A model generated the notes under the pieces. It was not told the origin of the DNA. It did not search any database and saw only the letters and a list, made by a program, of their open reading frames with translations. Positions 14,790 through 24,094 of a stretch of 64,000 bases of DNA are shown here, piece after piece (within the stretch, counting starts at the first letter, position 1; each line of letters opens with the position of its first letter). Position numbers and translations under genes: made by a program. Origin of the DNA: Rhodospirillales bacterium (lineage in GTDB: Bacteria; Pseudomonadota; Alphaproteobacteria; Rhodospirillales; Casp-alpha2); NCBI GenBank assembly GCA_021775095.1, contig JAJFII010000057.1, positions 124,001 through 188,000 on the forward strand. The letters run 5' to 3'.

Positions 14790-17786
14790 ATGACCACTCC
14801 CGCTCATGTCCGTGGCAAATATTCGGCCCGTATTGGCGACAGCGTCCTGGCGCGACGCCTGCAACGCGAAATCCAGGGAGACGTGCTATTTGATGGTTTG
14901 TCCCGAGGTCGGTATTCGACGGACGCGTCGGTCTATCAGATCGAACCGCTCGGCGTTGTCGTCCCCAAGTCCAAGCAGGATATTCAGATCGCCATCGACA
15001 TCGCCCGTGACGAGGCCATTGCGGTTTTGCCGAGAGGCGGCGGCACCTCGCAATGTGGGCAAACGGTGGGCGAGGCGTTGGTTATCGACGTCTCCAAACA
15101 TATCAACCGGCTGATCGACTTTGATGCCCCGTCGCGAACCGCAGTGGTCGAACCGGGTTTGGTCCTCGACCACCTGAACGACGCCGTGAAAAACCAGGGA
15201 TTATGGTTTCCCGTCGACGTGTCGACATCGAGCCGGGCGACGATTGGTGGTATGGCCGGTAACAACAGTTGCGGTGCCAGGTCGATCCGCTACGGAACCA
15301 TGCGGGATAATGTCCGGGCCATTGAGGCCATTTTGATGGACGGCAGTAGCATGCAATTTGGTGAAATCTCCAATAACGCGGCGTTGGCCGGGTTGAGCAA
15401 AGATCAAACGGTTTTGGTCGACAAATTGCTGGCCCTGGGACAGGCCAACCAGGATCACATCCGGGCCGGATTTCCCGATGTCATGCGCCGGGTCGGCGGG
15501 TACAATGTTGACGCCCTGGTGCCGGGCGGTGCGCCAAAAGGCGGGTGGGCAAAGGCCCTGGTCAACCGGCCTTCGTCGCATCCCAATCTGGCGCACCTGC
15601 TGGTTGGCTCCGAGGGAACCCTTGGTTTTTCCACGGAAATTCAACTGGATTTACAACCCCTGGCAAAACACAAAGTGCTGGGCGTCTGTCATTTCCCGAC
15701 TTTTTATGCAGCCATGGATGCGACCCAGCATATTGTCAAACTGGGCCCGGCGGCGGTCGAACTGGTCGACCGCAATATGATTAATCTGGCGCGTCAGATT
15801 CCCCTGTTCAAAGCCACCGTTGAGGCTTTTGTCGATGGCCAACCCGACGCCATATTGCTGGTTGAGTTTGCCGGCGATACCCACCACCAACAGCTCCGTG
15901 ACCTGCAGCGCCTGGATCAATTGATGAGCGATTTGGGTTTCGCCGGCAGCGTCGTCCAGGCCATTGATCCGGGTTTTCAAAAAGCCATCTGGGACGTGCG
16001 AAAATCGGGACTGAATATTATGATGTCCATGAAGGGCGACGGAAAACCCATTTCCTTTATTGAGGACTGTGCGGTTCGCCTGGAAGATCTGGCGACATTT
16101 ACCGAGCGCCTGACCGAAGTCTTTCACCAGCATGGCACCGAAGGAACCTGGTATGCCCATGCCTCCGTCGGCTGCCTGCATGTTCGGCCAATTATTAATT
16201 TGAAGGGCGATCTTGGTGCCAGACAAATGCGGACTATTGCAGAGCGGGCGTTCGAGATGGTGCGCGAATACAAGGGATCCCATTCCGGCGAACATGGGGA
16301 CGGCCTGGTTCGTTCCGAGTTTCACGAAATCATGTTCGGAGCAAAAATGGTCGAGATCTTCAGCGATGTAAAAACCGCCTTCGATCCCGGCTCCCTGATG
16401 AACCCCGGCAAGATCGTCGACCCGCCGAAAATGGATGACCGCAGTCTGTTCCGGTTTAAACCCGGATACAGCCAGATCCCCGTAAAAACCGGTTTGGACT
16501 GGAGTGAATGGGGCAGCTTTGCCAGCGCGACCGAGATGTGCAACAACAACGGTGCCTGTCGCAAACGCGACGCCGGTGTGATGTGTCCGTCTTTTCGGGC
16601 AACGGGAGACGAAAAACATCTGACCCGGGGTCGCGCCAATAGTCTGCGCCTTGCCCTGTCAGGCCAGCTCGATGGCGCTGCCCTGACCGGGCCTGAGATG
16701 TTAGACACCATGAAGCTGTGTGTCGGCTGCAAGGGCTGTAAACGCGAATGCCCGACCGGCGTCGATATGGCACGCATGAAAACCGAATTTCTTTACCAGT
16801 ATCGCAAAGACAATTCCCTGCGGTTATTTGACCGACTGGTCGCTTACCTGCCCCGATACGCCCCGGTCGCGTCGAAACTGGCTGGCCTGTTGAACCTCCG
16901 CGACCGCATTCCCGGTGCGCCAAAACTCAGCCAGTGGCTTACCGGATTTACTGCCGAACGGCCGTTGCCCAAATGGGCGGCTGAACCGTTCCGGCAACCG
17001 CCATCGGCGGCGGGCACGCCGGACGTGATTTTGTGGGCTGATACCTTCAATCGTTATTTTGAGCCGGACATTCTCAAAGCGGCACTTCGAGTGCTCACGG
17101 CCGGTGGTTACAAAGTTCAATTGGCCGAACCGGCCGACGGCGGTCGCGCGCTGTGTTGCGGGCGGACATTTTTGGCTTCGGGACTGATCGATCAGGCTAA
17201 AACCGAAGCCCGCCGGGTGGTCGAAAGTTTTGCGCCTTTTCTTAAGCAGGGAATACCGATTATCGGGCTCGAACCATCGTGCCTGTTGACCCTGCGCGAT
17301 GAATTTCAGGCGATGTTGCCGGGCAAGGAAACCGATGGCCTGGCCGCCCAGTCGTTTCTCATTGAAGAGTTTTTGGCGCGCGAGCTCGACGCGGGACGGC
17401 TCAACCTGCCCCTCAAACCCCTGGCGGCCAAGACGGCCTTGCTGCATGGCCATTGTCACCAGAAAGCCTTCGCCCTAATGGGATCGGTAGAAAAAGTATT
17501 AAAGCTGATCCCGGAGCTGCAAATTAAAACCATTGAAAGCAGTTGTTGCGGCATGGCTGGGGCCTTTGGGTATGCCCAGGAGACGGTCGCCGTCTCCCGC
17601 CAAATGGGCGAGCTTGATGTGCTGCCTGCCGTCCGCGCCGCAGCGCCGACAACTCTGGTGGTCGCCGATGGCACCAGTTGTCGCCATCAAATAAAGGACG
17701 GTGCCCAGCGCGCGGCGATCCATGTGGTCCAGGTTCTCGATCAGGCGCTGATGGTGACACCGCAGGATCGTCATGCCGATGGATAA
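14790..17786 (+). CDS. FAD-linked oxidase / Fe-S dehydrogenase fusion (YdiJ-like 2-hydroxyacid dehydrogenase)
   Basis: A 998-residue protein with the YdiJ-type order. A FAD_binding_4 domain (about 50-250) has VLPRGGGTSQCGQ and IGGMAGNNSCGARSIRYG. A FAD-oxidase C-terminal domain (about 260-560) has LVGSEGTLGFSTEI, WYAHASVGCLHVRP and HSGEHGDGLVRS. A ferredoxin-like region (about 585-670) has CNNNGACRKRDAGVMCPS and LCVGCKGCKRECPTG. Finally there are two CCG-type cysteine segments (ALCCGRTF and ESSCCGMAGAFGY). Such enzymes oxidise D-2-hydroxyacids (D-lactate, 2-hydroxyglutarate) and pass electrons to the quinone pool. AAGGA lies upstream of the ATG. It overlaps the GntR gene by 14 bases. The exact substrate is not readable; the neighbours point to glyoxylate or another 2-oxoacid as product. 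Confidence 0.9.
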   Translation: MTTPAHVRGKYSARIGDSVLARRLQREIQGDVLFDGLSRGRYSTDASVYQIEPLGVVVPKSKQDIQIAIDIARDEAIAVLPRGGGTSQCGQTVGEALVIDVSKHINRLIDFDAPSRTAVVEPGLVLDHLNDAVKNQGLWFPVDVSTSSRATIGGMAGNNSCGARSIRYGTMRDNVRAIEAILMDGSSMQFGEISNNAALAGLSKDQTVLVDKLLALGQANQDHIRAGFPDVMRRVGGYNVDALVPGGAPKGGWAKALVNRPSSHPNLAHLLVGSEGTLGFSTEIQLDLQPLAKHKVLGVCHFPTFYAAMDATQHIVKLGPAAVELVDRNMINLARQIPLFKATVEAFVDGQPDAILLVEFAGDTHHQQLRDLQRLDQLMSDLGFAGSVVQAIDPGFQKAIWDVRKSGLNIMMSMKGDGKPISFIEDCAVRLEDLATFTERLTEVFHQHGTEGTWYAHASVGCLHVRPIINLKGDLGARQMRTIAERAFEMVREYKGSHSGEHGDGLVRSEFHEIMFGAKMVEIFSDVKTAFDPGSLMNPGKIVDPPKMDDRSLFRFKPGYSQIPVKTGLDWSEWGSFASATEMCNNNGACRKRDAGVMCPSFRATGDEKHLTRGRANSLRLALSGQLDGAALTGPEMLDTMKLCVGCKGCKRECPTGVDMARMKTEFLYQYRKDNSLRLFDRLVAYLPRYAPVASKLAGLLNLRDRIPGAPKLSQWLTGFTAERPLPKWAAEPFRQPPSAAGTPDVILWADTFNRYFEPDILKAALRVLTAGGYKVQLAEPADGGRALCCGRTFLASGLIDQAKTEARRVVESFAPFLKQGIPIIGLEPSCLLTLRDEFQAMLPGKETDGLAAQSFLIEEFLARELDAGRLNLPLKPLAAKTALLHGHCHQKAFALMGSVEKVLKLIPELQIKTIESSCCGMAGAFGYAQETVAVSRQMGELDVLPAVRAAAPTTLVVADGTSCRHQIKDGAQRAAIHVVQVLDQALMVTPQDRHADG

Positions 17787-18465
17787 AATCATTGAGATGA
17801 CACAAGATAAAATTATCCCGACCGGGCAGACGACCCTGCATGAGGATGTCGCCGACAAATTGCGCCAATTGATATTTGACGGGGAACTGGAAGACGAAGC
17901 GCGGATTCCTGAAAAAACCCTGTGCGAGCGATTTGGCATCTCAAGAACGCCATTGCGCGAAGCCCTAAAAGTTTTGGCGCGGGAAGGATTAATCGCCTTG
18001 CTGCCCAACCGCGGTGCCCGGGTTGTCAAACTAAAACCCTCCGATATTGATGAAGTTTTTCCGGTCATGGGGGCGCTTGAGGCAGTTGCTGGGGAAACCG
18101 CCTGCCGGAATATTTCGGATGAGGGGATCGCCGAAATCCGGGCCCTGCACTACCAAATGGCGCTTCACCATACCCGCGGCGAACGGCCGGAATATTTTAA
18201 GTGTAACCAGATGATCCATGAGAAAATTTTGCAGGCGGCCGAAAACCCGACACTTTCCCAGGTCTATAAAAGCCTTTCCCTGCGCATTCGCCGGGCCCGG
18301 TATATGGCCAATATCCCGCACAACCGATGGGATCAGGCGATGGCCGAGCATCAGGTTATTCTCGATACCCTGGCGGCCCGTGATGGCGTTCGATTAGGCG
18401 AACTTTTAAAAATTCACCTGCTCAACAAAAGTGACGTTATTAAATCGACAATCCGCGATAGCTAA
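17773..18465 (+). CDS. GntR-family transcriptional regulator (FadR/FCD subfamily)
   Basis: A 230-residue regulator. The winged helix at about 20-85 reads HEDVADKLRQLIFDGELED, CERFGISRTPLREALKVLAREG and LLPNRGARVVKL. The C-terminal FCD ligand domain (about 95-225) contains the usual metal/ligand residues spread over helices (EAVAGETACRN, MIHEKILQAAENP, MAEHQVILDTLAARD). The start at ATG 17773 overlaps the dehydrogenase end by 14 bases, showing coupling. It most likely controls this operon and the divergent aminotransferase operon through the two palindromes at 14605 and 14737 (inference). Confidence 0.9.
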   Translation: MPMDKIIEMTQDKIIPTGQTTLHEDVADKLRQLIFDGELEDEARIPEKTLCERFGISRTPLREALKVLAREGLIALLPNRGARVVKLKPSDIDEVFPVMGALEAVAGETACRNISDEGIAEIRALHYQMALHHTRGERPEYFKCNQMIHEKILQAAENPTLSQVYKSLSLRIRRARYMANIPHNRWDQAMAEHQVILDTLAARDGVRLGELLKIHLLNKSDVIKSTIRDS

Positions 18466-18845
18466 GGTCAGGCGCCTAGAATTCACCCGCAAGCGCACGG
18501 CCCCGTCAGTTCGCGCAAAATGTACGATCCAACGGGATCGATTGCTTCGTTTCGATCAGCAGCCCGTTGTCGACGATAAAAATCCGCCTTGGACCGATAA
18601 AAAATCCCCTCATGTGACAGCCATCACAGCCACAGGGGCCCCGGTCCGCTAATAATTGCCAACAACAACCCTGTAGATGAAGTACAACCCTGTAGATGAA
18701 GTAGACGTGCCATGCCGACGCCGACAACCCTCAACACCACCTTGCTTTTTTTCCGCGATGTCGCAAAACTTCTCGGCATGTCCCGCAGCGGGCAACATAT
18801 CGTGCGAACACCGCCGTCGGCCCGATAACCGGTTTCCGCCAGAAC
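18466..18845. other. 380-bp gap without a recognised gene; 19-bp tandem duplication inside
   Basis: No convincing gene, RNA or terminator was seen. A perfect 19-bp tandem duplication (CAACCCTGTAGATGAAGTA at 18666-18684 and 18685-18703) is the only clear structure. Short open frames in both directions look non-coding. The gap lies between the GntR gene end and the end of the minus-strand PsiE-like gene. Confidence 0.6.
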
Positions 18846-19307
18846 TCAGTGTGGGTTATCGATGGGTGTTGTCCCCATGGACGGGAACCGGTTGGATCCA
18901 ATGCGGATGATCAGCACCGCAAGCGCCAATATCAAAATGCCACCGGAGACGATGAGGATCCGGATATCGGCCTCATGCTCAACCGTGATAAAGCCAAACA
19001 TCAGGCGGGTCAGGGCGGTCATGGCGACGTAAATCAGAAACCGCACGGGCATGCGATTGGTCTTAAAATAAATACCAACCATGGCCCCCAACTCCAGGTA
19101 AATGAACAGCAATAGAATATCGTCAATGCTGGCCACGCCGCGATCGACCATGCCAAAAAATGCGCCGATCGCCGCCCAGGTAATGGTCCCGCCAATGGCG
19201 AACAGGGCGAGCAGGTGGAAGGCATCCACCAGAATGTTTCCGAAAACCTCACCGGTGTGCTGAATACGTTGGTTAAGATGTTCGAACTTTTTAAATTGTG
19301 TTGTCAT
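18846..19307 (-). CDS. PsiE-like (phosphate-starvation-inducible) membrane protein
   Basis: A 153-residue inner-membrane protein with about four helices (around 22-48, 60-80, 92-112 and 118-138). The pattern of an acidic LLLFIYLELGAMVGIYFKTNRMPVRFLIYVAMTAL segment is typical of PsiE proteins: a Glu inside helix 2 and a short Arg-containing loop before helix 3. The ATG at 19307 has a strong GGGGGAG site; the extension from 19400 has none and lacks a domain. PsiE has no proven biochemical role. No phosphate box was recognised upstream. Confidence 0.75.
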   Translation of the reverse strand: MTTQFKKFEHLNQRIQHTGEVFGNILVDAFHLLALFAIGGTITWAAIGAFFGMVDRGVASIDDILLLFIYLELGAMVGIYFKTNRMPVRFLIYVAMTALTRLMFGFITVEHEADIRILIVSGGILILALAVLIIRIGSNRFPSMGTTPIDNPH

Positions 19308-19466
19308 TTTTGCTCCCCCAATTCCCGCCATTGCCGGCCCGTCAACGACCGGCCCGCTACATTTATAGATAATATCGAACAGTCGATCACGTCCTATCAA
19401 CTTCGTGTCAGGCTATTTCCTGCCCTCGTGGGCCCTGTTATGGTGTTCCCTTGAAAAGGGACGTGC

Positions 19467-20852
19467 ATGTATTCCAAACTTAAGGATTTTGTTTTTGGCG
19501 AGGAAACACCCGGTCATTTGCCTGAGCGGGTCCAGGAAAACATCGCCCGCCAGCAACAGGAAAGCGAAAAACTGATCGGTTGGGTACAATTTGCCCTGGT
19601 GGCGACGTTTTCCACGCTTTATGCCCTGTCGCCAAAAACCGGCGGCCAGGCGATGTTTCAGCCGGTTCCCTGGGCGATTTCCCTGTATTTTCTGTTTACC
19701 CTGACGCGTTTGGCGGCGGCCTACAAAAATTATCTTCCCGGCTGGTTGCTGATCTGGTCTGTGATCATGGACATGAGCCTACTGATGTTCCTGATCTGGA
19801 GCTTTCATATCCAGTATGAACAACCGGCGTCGTTTTATCTTAAAGCGCCGACATTGATGTATGTGTTCATTTTTATTGCCGTCCGTGCATTGCGGTTTGA
19901 GCCCCGGTACATTCTGTGGGCCGGGTTGGCGGCGGTTGTGGGGTGGTCAACCATGGTTGGTTATGTGCTCATCGCCGACCCGAACGATCCGATGATTACC
20001 CGCAATTATGTGGATTATCTGACGTCGAACGCCGTTCTCATCGGCGCCGAAGTCGATAAGATGTTGTCGATTATTGCCGTTACCCTGGTTTTGTGTGTTG
20101 CCGTTCTCAGGGCCCAGCGGATCATGAACAAAGCGGTTATTGACTCGACCGCGGCCAAGGATTTGTCGCGCTTTGTGTCGCGCGAAGTGGCCGACCGGAT
20201 CACTTCCGCCGATCATGCCATAGAACCCGGCGATGGCGAATCCCGGGTCGGTTCGGTGGTTTTTACGGATATTGAGGGGTTTTCCACGGTTTCGGAAAAA
20301 CTTTCGCCACAGGATTTGGCGCAAATGTTGAACGAATATTTCGAAGCCACCAGCAAAATTATCGATGCCTACGGGGGGGTGATTACCCAGTTCCAGGGCG
20401 ATCTGATGCTGATCACCTTTAATGCCGTAACCCGCGACGACAACCACGCCGTCAATGCCATGAACACAGCTGTCGGCATCCGCGACCTGTGTGCCACCCA
20501 TATTTTCAGCCATGGCGCGACGTTGCCAACCCGCTGTGGCATTAATACCGGCGATATTGTGATTGGCGCGATTGGCTCAAAAGACCGGTTGAGTTTTACG
20601 GTGCATGGCGACCAGGTGAACGTTGCGGCGCGCCTCGAACAGCTTAACAAACAATATGGATCTTATATTCTGGCGGCGGAAAATACCGTAAATGCCTGCG
20701 ATGGCGCTTTCGATTTTGTCCAGGCCGGAGAAGTGACGGTGCGCGGACGGGAAACACCAACAAAAATATATACGGTTCAGGGTGCCCGGGCGGAAATCAA
20801 AATATCCGCCAATTCAACAAATCCGCAACCGGCTTCAAGCGTCGTTACGTAG
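19467..20852 (+). CDS. Membrane-bound class III adenylate/guanylate cyclase
   Basis: A 461-residue protein. The N-terminal 215 residues hold about six hydrophobic segments forming a membrane sensor domain. A cyclase catalytic domain follows at about 245-430 with the first metal Asp in VVFTDIEGFSTVSEKL, the second in GGVITQFQGDLMLITFNA, and the dimer-arm segment RCGINTGDIVIGAIGS. The metal-binding aspartates are both present, so it should be active as a homodimer; ATP versus GTP preference is not certain. The product could act on the cyclic-nucleotide-binding domain of the SulP-type protein at the left edge (inference). Its 3' end overlaps the convergent HAD gene by 76 bases. Confidence 0.88.
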   Translation: MYSKLKDFVFGEETPGHLPERVQENIARQQQESEKLIGWVQFALVATFSTLYALSPKTGGQAMFQPVPWAISLYFLFTLTRLAAAYKNYLPGWLLIWSVIMDMSLLMFLIWSFHIQYEQPASFYLKAPTLMYVFIFIAVRALRFEPRYILWAGLAAVVGWSTMVGYVLIADPNDPMITRNYVDYLTSNAVLIGAEVDKMLSIIAVTLVLCVAVLRAQRIMNKAVIDSTAAKDLSRFVSREVADRITSADHAIEPGDGESRVGSVVFTDIEGFSTVSEKLSPQDLAQMLNEYFEATSKIIDAYGGVITQFQGDLMLITFNAVTRDDNHAVNAMNTAVGIRDLCATHIFSHGATLPTRCGINTGDIVIGAIGSKDRLSFTVHGDQVNVAARLEQLNKQYGSYILAAENTVNACDGAFDFVQAGEVTVRGRETPTKIYTVQGARAEIKISANSTNPQPASSVVT

Positions 20853-21589
20853 GCGGGTTTGGTGGCGAGGGTGGATTCGAAGTTTTTGAGATTGGCGACA
20901 CCGACGGCGTTGGGAAAATATCCAAACATCGGTTGATCGTTGGGCGAATCGCCAATAAAGACAAATTCGTCTTTGTGGTTTTCGATGTCGCAGTGAAAAA
21001 CATCGGCCATCAGAAGTTTTGTCATGGTCAGTTTGTCATAGTCGCCAAACCAGCCGTTAACGTGGATCGAGCTGACCTTGGCCGTTAACCCCCGTTCCTC
21101 CATTAATCCGACGATGCGGTTTACCTCGTTTTCCGCTAAACGCACAACATCCTCACAAAAATCAATGGCGATATCGGCTTCCCGGTACATGTGATCCGAG
21201 GCCAAGGCGGTCCCCGGTACTTCTTTTATGATCAATTGGGCAATGTCGTTGAGCCTGACCCGGTTGGATTGGCGTTGTTCATGGCTGGCGGAAAACCGTT
21301 TGTGAAATTTTCGCGCGTTGTGATCATAACGGAAATAAAAAGCGCCGTTTTCACCGACGATGGCGTCAATCGGCCACATGCGGGCAAAATGGTCACACCA
21401 GCCGGCGGGTCGGCCGGTAATGGGAACAACCCGCAGGCCACTCTCCTGTAACCGGGCGAGGGCCCCATAGGCGGCGACGGTCAACCGTCCCTCCGTGGTG
21501 ATGGTATCATCAATATCAGCCAGCAGATATTTTATGGATTTCAGGGTTTTTGTGGGAAACTCGGACAGGGGGCGCATCGACATGGGCAT
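20777..21589 (-). CDS. HAD-superfamily (IIB, Cof/sucrose-phosphatase-like) hydrolase
   Basis: A 270-residue phosphatase. Motif I is LLADIDDTITTEG (nucleophile Asp and acid Asp), motif II PITGRP, motif III around KLTMTKLL and motif IV FIGDSPNDQPMF. A C2-type cap lies between motifs II and III (about 85-190). The family removes phosphate from sugars or other small phosphates, and the cap decides the substrate, which is unknown. Start at ATG 21589 next to GGAAGG; two more ATGs follow closely. The C-terminal 25 codons overlap antisense with the end of the cyclase gene. Confidence 0.85.
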   Translation of the reverse strand: MPMSMRPLSEFPTKTLKSIKYLLADIDDTITTEGRLTVAAYGALARLQESGLRVVPITGRPAGWCDHFARMWPIDAIVGENGAFYFRYDHNARKFHKRFSASHEQRQSNRVRLNDIAQLIIKEVPGTALASDHMYREADIAIDFCEDVVRLAENEVNRIVGLMEERGLTAKVSSIHVNGWFGDYDKLTMTKLLMADVFHCDIENHKDEFVFIGDSPNDQPMFGYFPNAVGVANLKNFESTLATKPAYVTTLEAGCGFVELADILISARAP

Positions 21590-21688
21590 TTTCCTTCCTT
21601 GGTCTTACGGCAAACCGCCCGCCCGCCAAAAGCCTGCCGATGGACGGCAATCGGCAGACCCTGGTTAACTCCAGCCAAATCCCATGAG

Positions 21689-24094
21689 TTATTCGCGCAG
21701 GGTTCCGCCGGTGGATTTGGCCACATTGGCAACGATTTTGCCGGCGATGGCATCAATTTCTGCATCGGTCAGGGTTTGATCACGTGGCTGCAATGTGACG
21801 GCGATGGCAACGGACTTTTTATCGGCGTCCAGATTGCCGCCGGCAAACACATCAAACACCGAAACGTCGGTGATCAAGCTTTTGTCGGCACCCAGCGCGG
21901 CACCGACGATGGCACTGGCGGCCACATCCTGGCCCACGACAAAAGCAAAGTCGCGCTCGACGGTATGCAGTTGTGGCAGCTCCAAATGGGGTTTGGCGGC
22001 GGATTTTTTATTTTTCGGTCGGGGCAGGCCGTCGACAAAAATCTCGAACCCGGCAACCGGGCCCTTGATGTCCATGCGGCGCAGGATCGCCGGATGAATT
22101 TCGCCAAAAAATGCCAGTTGATTTTTCGGACCCAGACACAGGGCACCAGAGCGGCCCGGGTGGTACCAGGCCGGTGCCACGGCCAGGGCTTGCAGTTTGT
22201 CAACCGGTGCGGCCAAATCCTCAAGCACCGCCAGGGCATCAGCCTTGGCGTCAAAAACGTCGACCGGCCGGGGTCCCTGACCCCAGTGTTTGGCACCAAT
22301 TCGGCGGCTTCGGATACCGCAAGCAACGATGATCTGATCGTCCGGCTGATCGCCCTTAAACTGCGGCCCGACCTCAAAGATCGCCGCCGCATCCAAACCG
22401 CGGGCGGCATTGCGATTGGCGGCGTTTAACAGATTTGGCAATAAATTCGGGCGCATGACAGCCAGGTCGGAACTGATTGGATTGACCAGTTTGACACTGT
22501 CAGCGGCACCGCCAAACATCTCGGCATCGGCATCCGACAAAAACGAGTAGGTGACGGCTTCGACCATGCCGCGTTTGGCCAACAGGCGCCGTGCCTGGGA
22601 GTGGCGTTTTTGGTCGGCCAACAAGGCGTCCTGGGGCAGCGCCGTATCCGGTCTTACGGGCACCGGCGGTATTTTGTCGAAGCCATAAATACGGACGACT
22701 TCTTCAACCAGACAGGCTTCACCAACAATGTCGCTGCGCCAGGACGGGATGGATACCTTTAAGTGGCCATTGTCGCCGCCCACAGTAAATCCCAGAACCA
22801 TGAGAATCCGTTCAATTTCTTCGAGGGCGATATCAACACCGCCCAGGGTTTGAACCCGTTCCGGGCGCAAGGTGATTTCTCGCCGCCACTGGGGCTCGGC
22901 TCCGGCAACCACCACTTCCGACGGCTCGCCACCGCACAGATCGAGAATCAGTCGGGTCGCAATTTCCATACCGGTTTCCAGGAAAGCCGGGTCGACGCCG
23001 CGCTCGAAACGGAACCGGGCATCGGAAATAATCTGCAGTTTGCGGCCAGTGGTCGCGGTGCGGATCGGATCAAAATAGGCGCATTCAACAAACACATCGG
23101 TTGTTGTTTCCGTGCATCCGCTTGCTTCGCCACCCATGATCCCGCCCAGCGCTTCGACAGTGCGGTCGTCGGCGATGACGCACATGTCCGCGTCCAGGTC
23201 ATATTCCTTGCCGTTCAAAGCCAGCAGTTTCTCGCCGGATTTTGCCATCCGCGCCTGCACATGACCGTCCAGGGCAGCGACGTCAAAGACGTGCAGCGGT
23301 CGGCCCAGATCCATGGTCAGCAGGTTTGTAATGTCGACCAATGCCGAAATCGGACGCAGGCCAATGGCGATCAATTTGTCCTTTAACCATTTGGGGCTCC
23401 CGCCATTTTGCACGCCACGGATATATCGGCCGACAAATTGTGAACAGGCGGACTTTGTCTCTTCCTCAAAATTCAGGTGAACCTCAATCGGGCTTTTAAA
23501 GGTCCCCGGAACCGGGCCGTTGGTCAGCGGTTTCAGGCTGCCAATTCCGGCCGCTGCCAAATCACGGGCAATGCCGCGCACACCTAAACAATCTCCCCGG
23601 TTGGGGGTAATTGCAATTTCAATGATCGGGTCATTGAGGCCCATGACATCGACCACCCGGTCACCGGTTTTGGCATTGGCGTCCAATTCGATAATGCCGT
23701 CGTGTTCATCGGACAGGCCCATTTCGCGTTCCGAAAGCAACATGCCGTTGCTCATGACGCCGCGGATTTCCGTCGGTTTTAAGGTGATGTCGGTGCCTGG
23801 GATATAAGATCCACCAGGGGCAAACGCCCCTTTCATGCCGGTCCGTGCGTTGGGCGCGCCACAAACCAGTTCAACGTTTTCCGTACCCGTATCCACTTCA
23901 CAGACCCGCAGTCGGTCCGCATTGGGATGCTGTCTGGCGGCGATCACATGACCAACCACAAAACTTTCCAGGCCCTTTGCCCGATCACTGACTTTTTCGA
24001 CTTCCAGTCCGACCATGGTCAGTTTTTCGACGATTTGATCGAGCGTTGCCTGGGTGTCGAGATGTTCTTTGAGCCAGCCAATGGTGAATTTCAT
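21689..24094 (-). CDS. pheT: Phenylalanine-tRNA ligase beta subunit
   Basis: Starts MKFTIGWLKEHLDTQATLDQ at ATG 24094, giving 801 residues, the normal bacterial length. The upstream extension in frame (to 24157) is inside pheS. An N-terminal tRNA-binding domain (VVGHVIAARQHPNADRLRVC), B3/B4 domain (with LADDRTVEALGGIMGGEAS-type segment), B5 (PSWRSDIVGEACLVEEVVRIYGFDKIP) and the C-terminal FDX-ACB anticodon domain (AIAVTLQPRDQTLTDAEID) are all visible. The start overlaps the stop of pheS by 4 bases. It forms the alpha2-beta2 enzyme with PheS and charges tRNA-Phe. Confidence 0.97.
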   Translation of the reverse strand: MKFTIGWLKEHLDTQATLDQIVEKLTMVGLEVEKVSDRAKGLESFVVGHVIAARQHPNADRLRVCEVDTGTENVELVCGAPNARTGMKGAFAPGGSYIPGTDITLKPTEIRGVMSNGMLLSEREMGLSDEHDGIIELDANAKTGDRVVDVMGLNDPIIEIAITPNRGDCLGVRGIARDLAAAGIGSLKPLTNGPVPGTFKSPIEVHLNFEEETKSACSQFVGRYIRGVQNGGSPKWLKDKLIAIGLRPISALVDITNLLTMDLGRPLHVFDVAALDGHVQARMAKSGEKLLALNGKEYDLDADMCVIADDRTVEALGGIMGGEASGCTETTTDVFVECAYFDPIRTATTGRKLQIISDARFRFERGVDPAFLETGMEIATRLILDLCGGEPSEVVVAGAEPQWRREITLRPERVQTLGGVDIALEEIERILMVLGFTVGGDNGHLKVSIPSWRSDIVGEACLVEEVVRIYGFDKIPPVPVRPDTALPQDALLADQKRHSQARRLLAKRGMVEAVTYSFLSDADAEMFGGAADSVKLVNPISSDLAVMRPNLLPNLLNAANRNAARGLDAAAIFEVGPQFKGDQPDDQIIVACGIRSRRIGAKHWGQGPRPVDVFDAKADALAVLEDLAAPVDKLQALAVAPAWYHPGRSGALCLGPKNQLAFFGEIHPAILRRMDIKGPVAGFEIFVDGLPRPKNKKSAAKPHLELPQLHTVERDFAFVVGQDVAASAIVGAALGADKSLITDVSVFDVFAGGNLDADKKSVAIAVTLQPRDQTLTDAEIDAIAGKIVANVAKSTGGTLRE

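Noticed and set aside
15651-16619. 322-codon open frame antisense to the FAD/Fe-S dehydrogenase
   Set aside because: It is the shadow of a strongly recognised gene and shows no protein features of its own.
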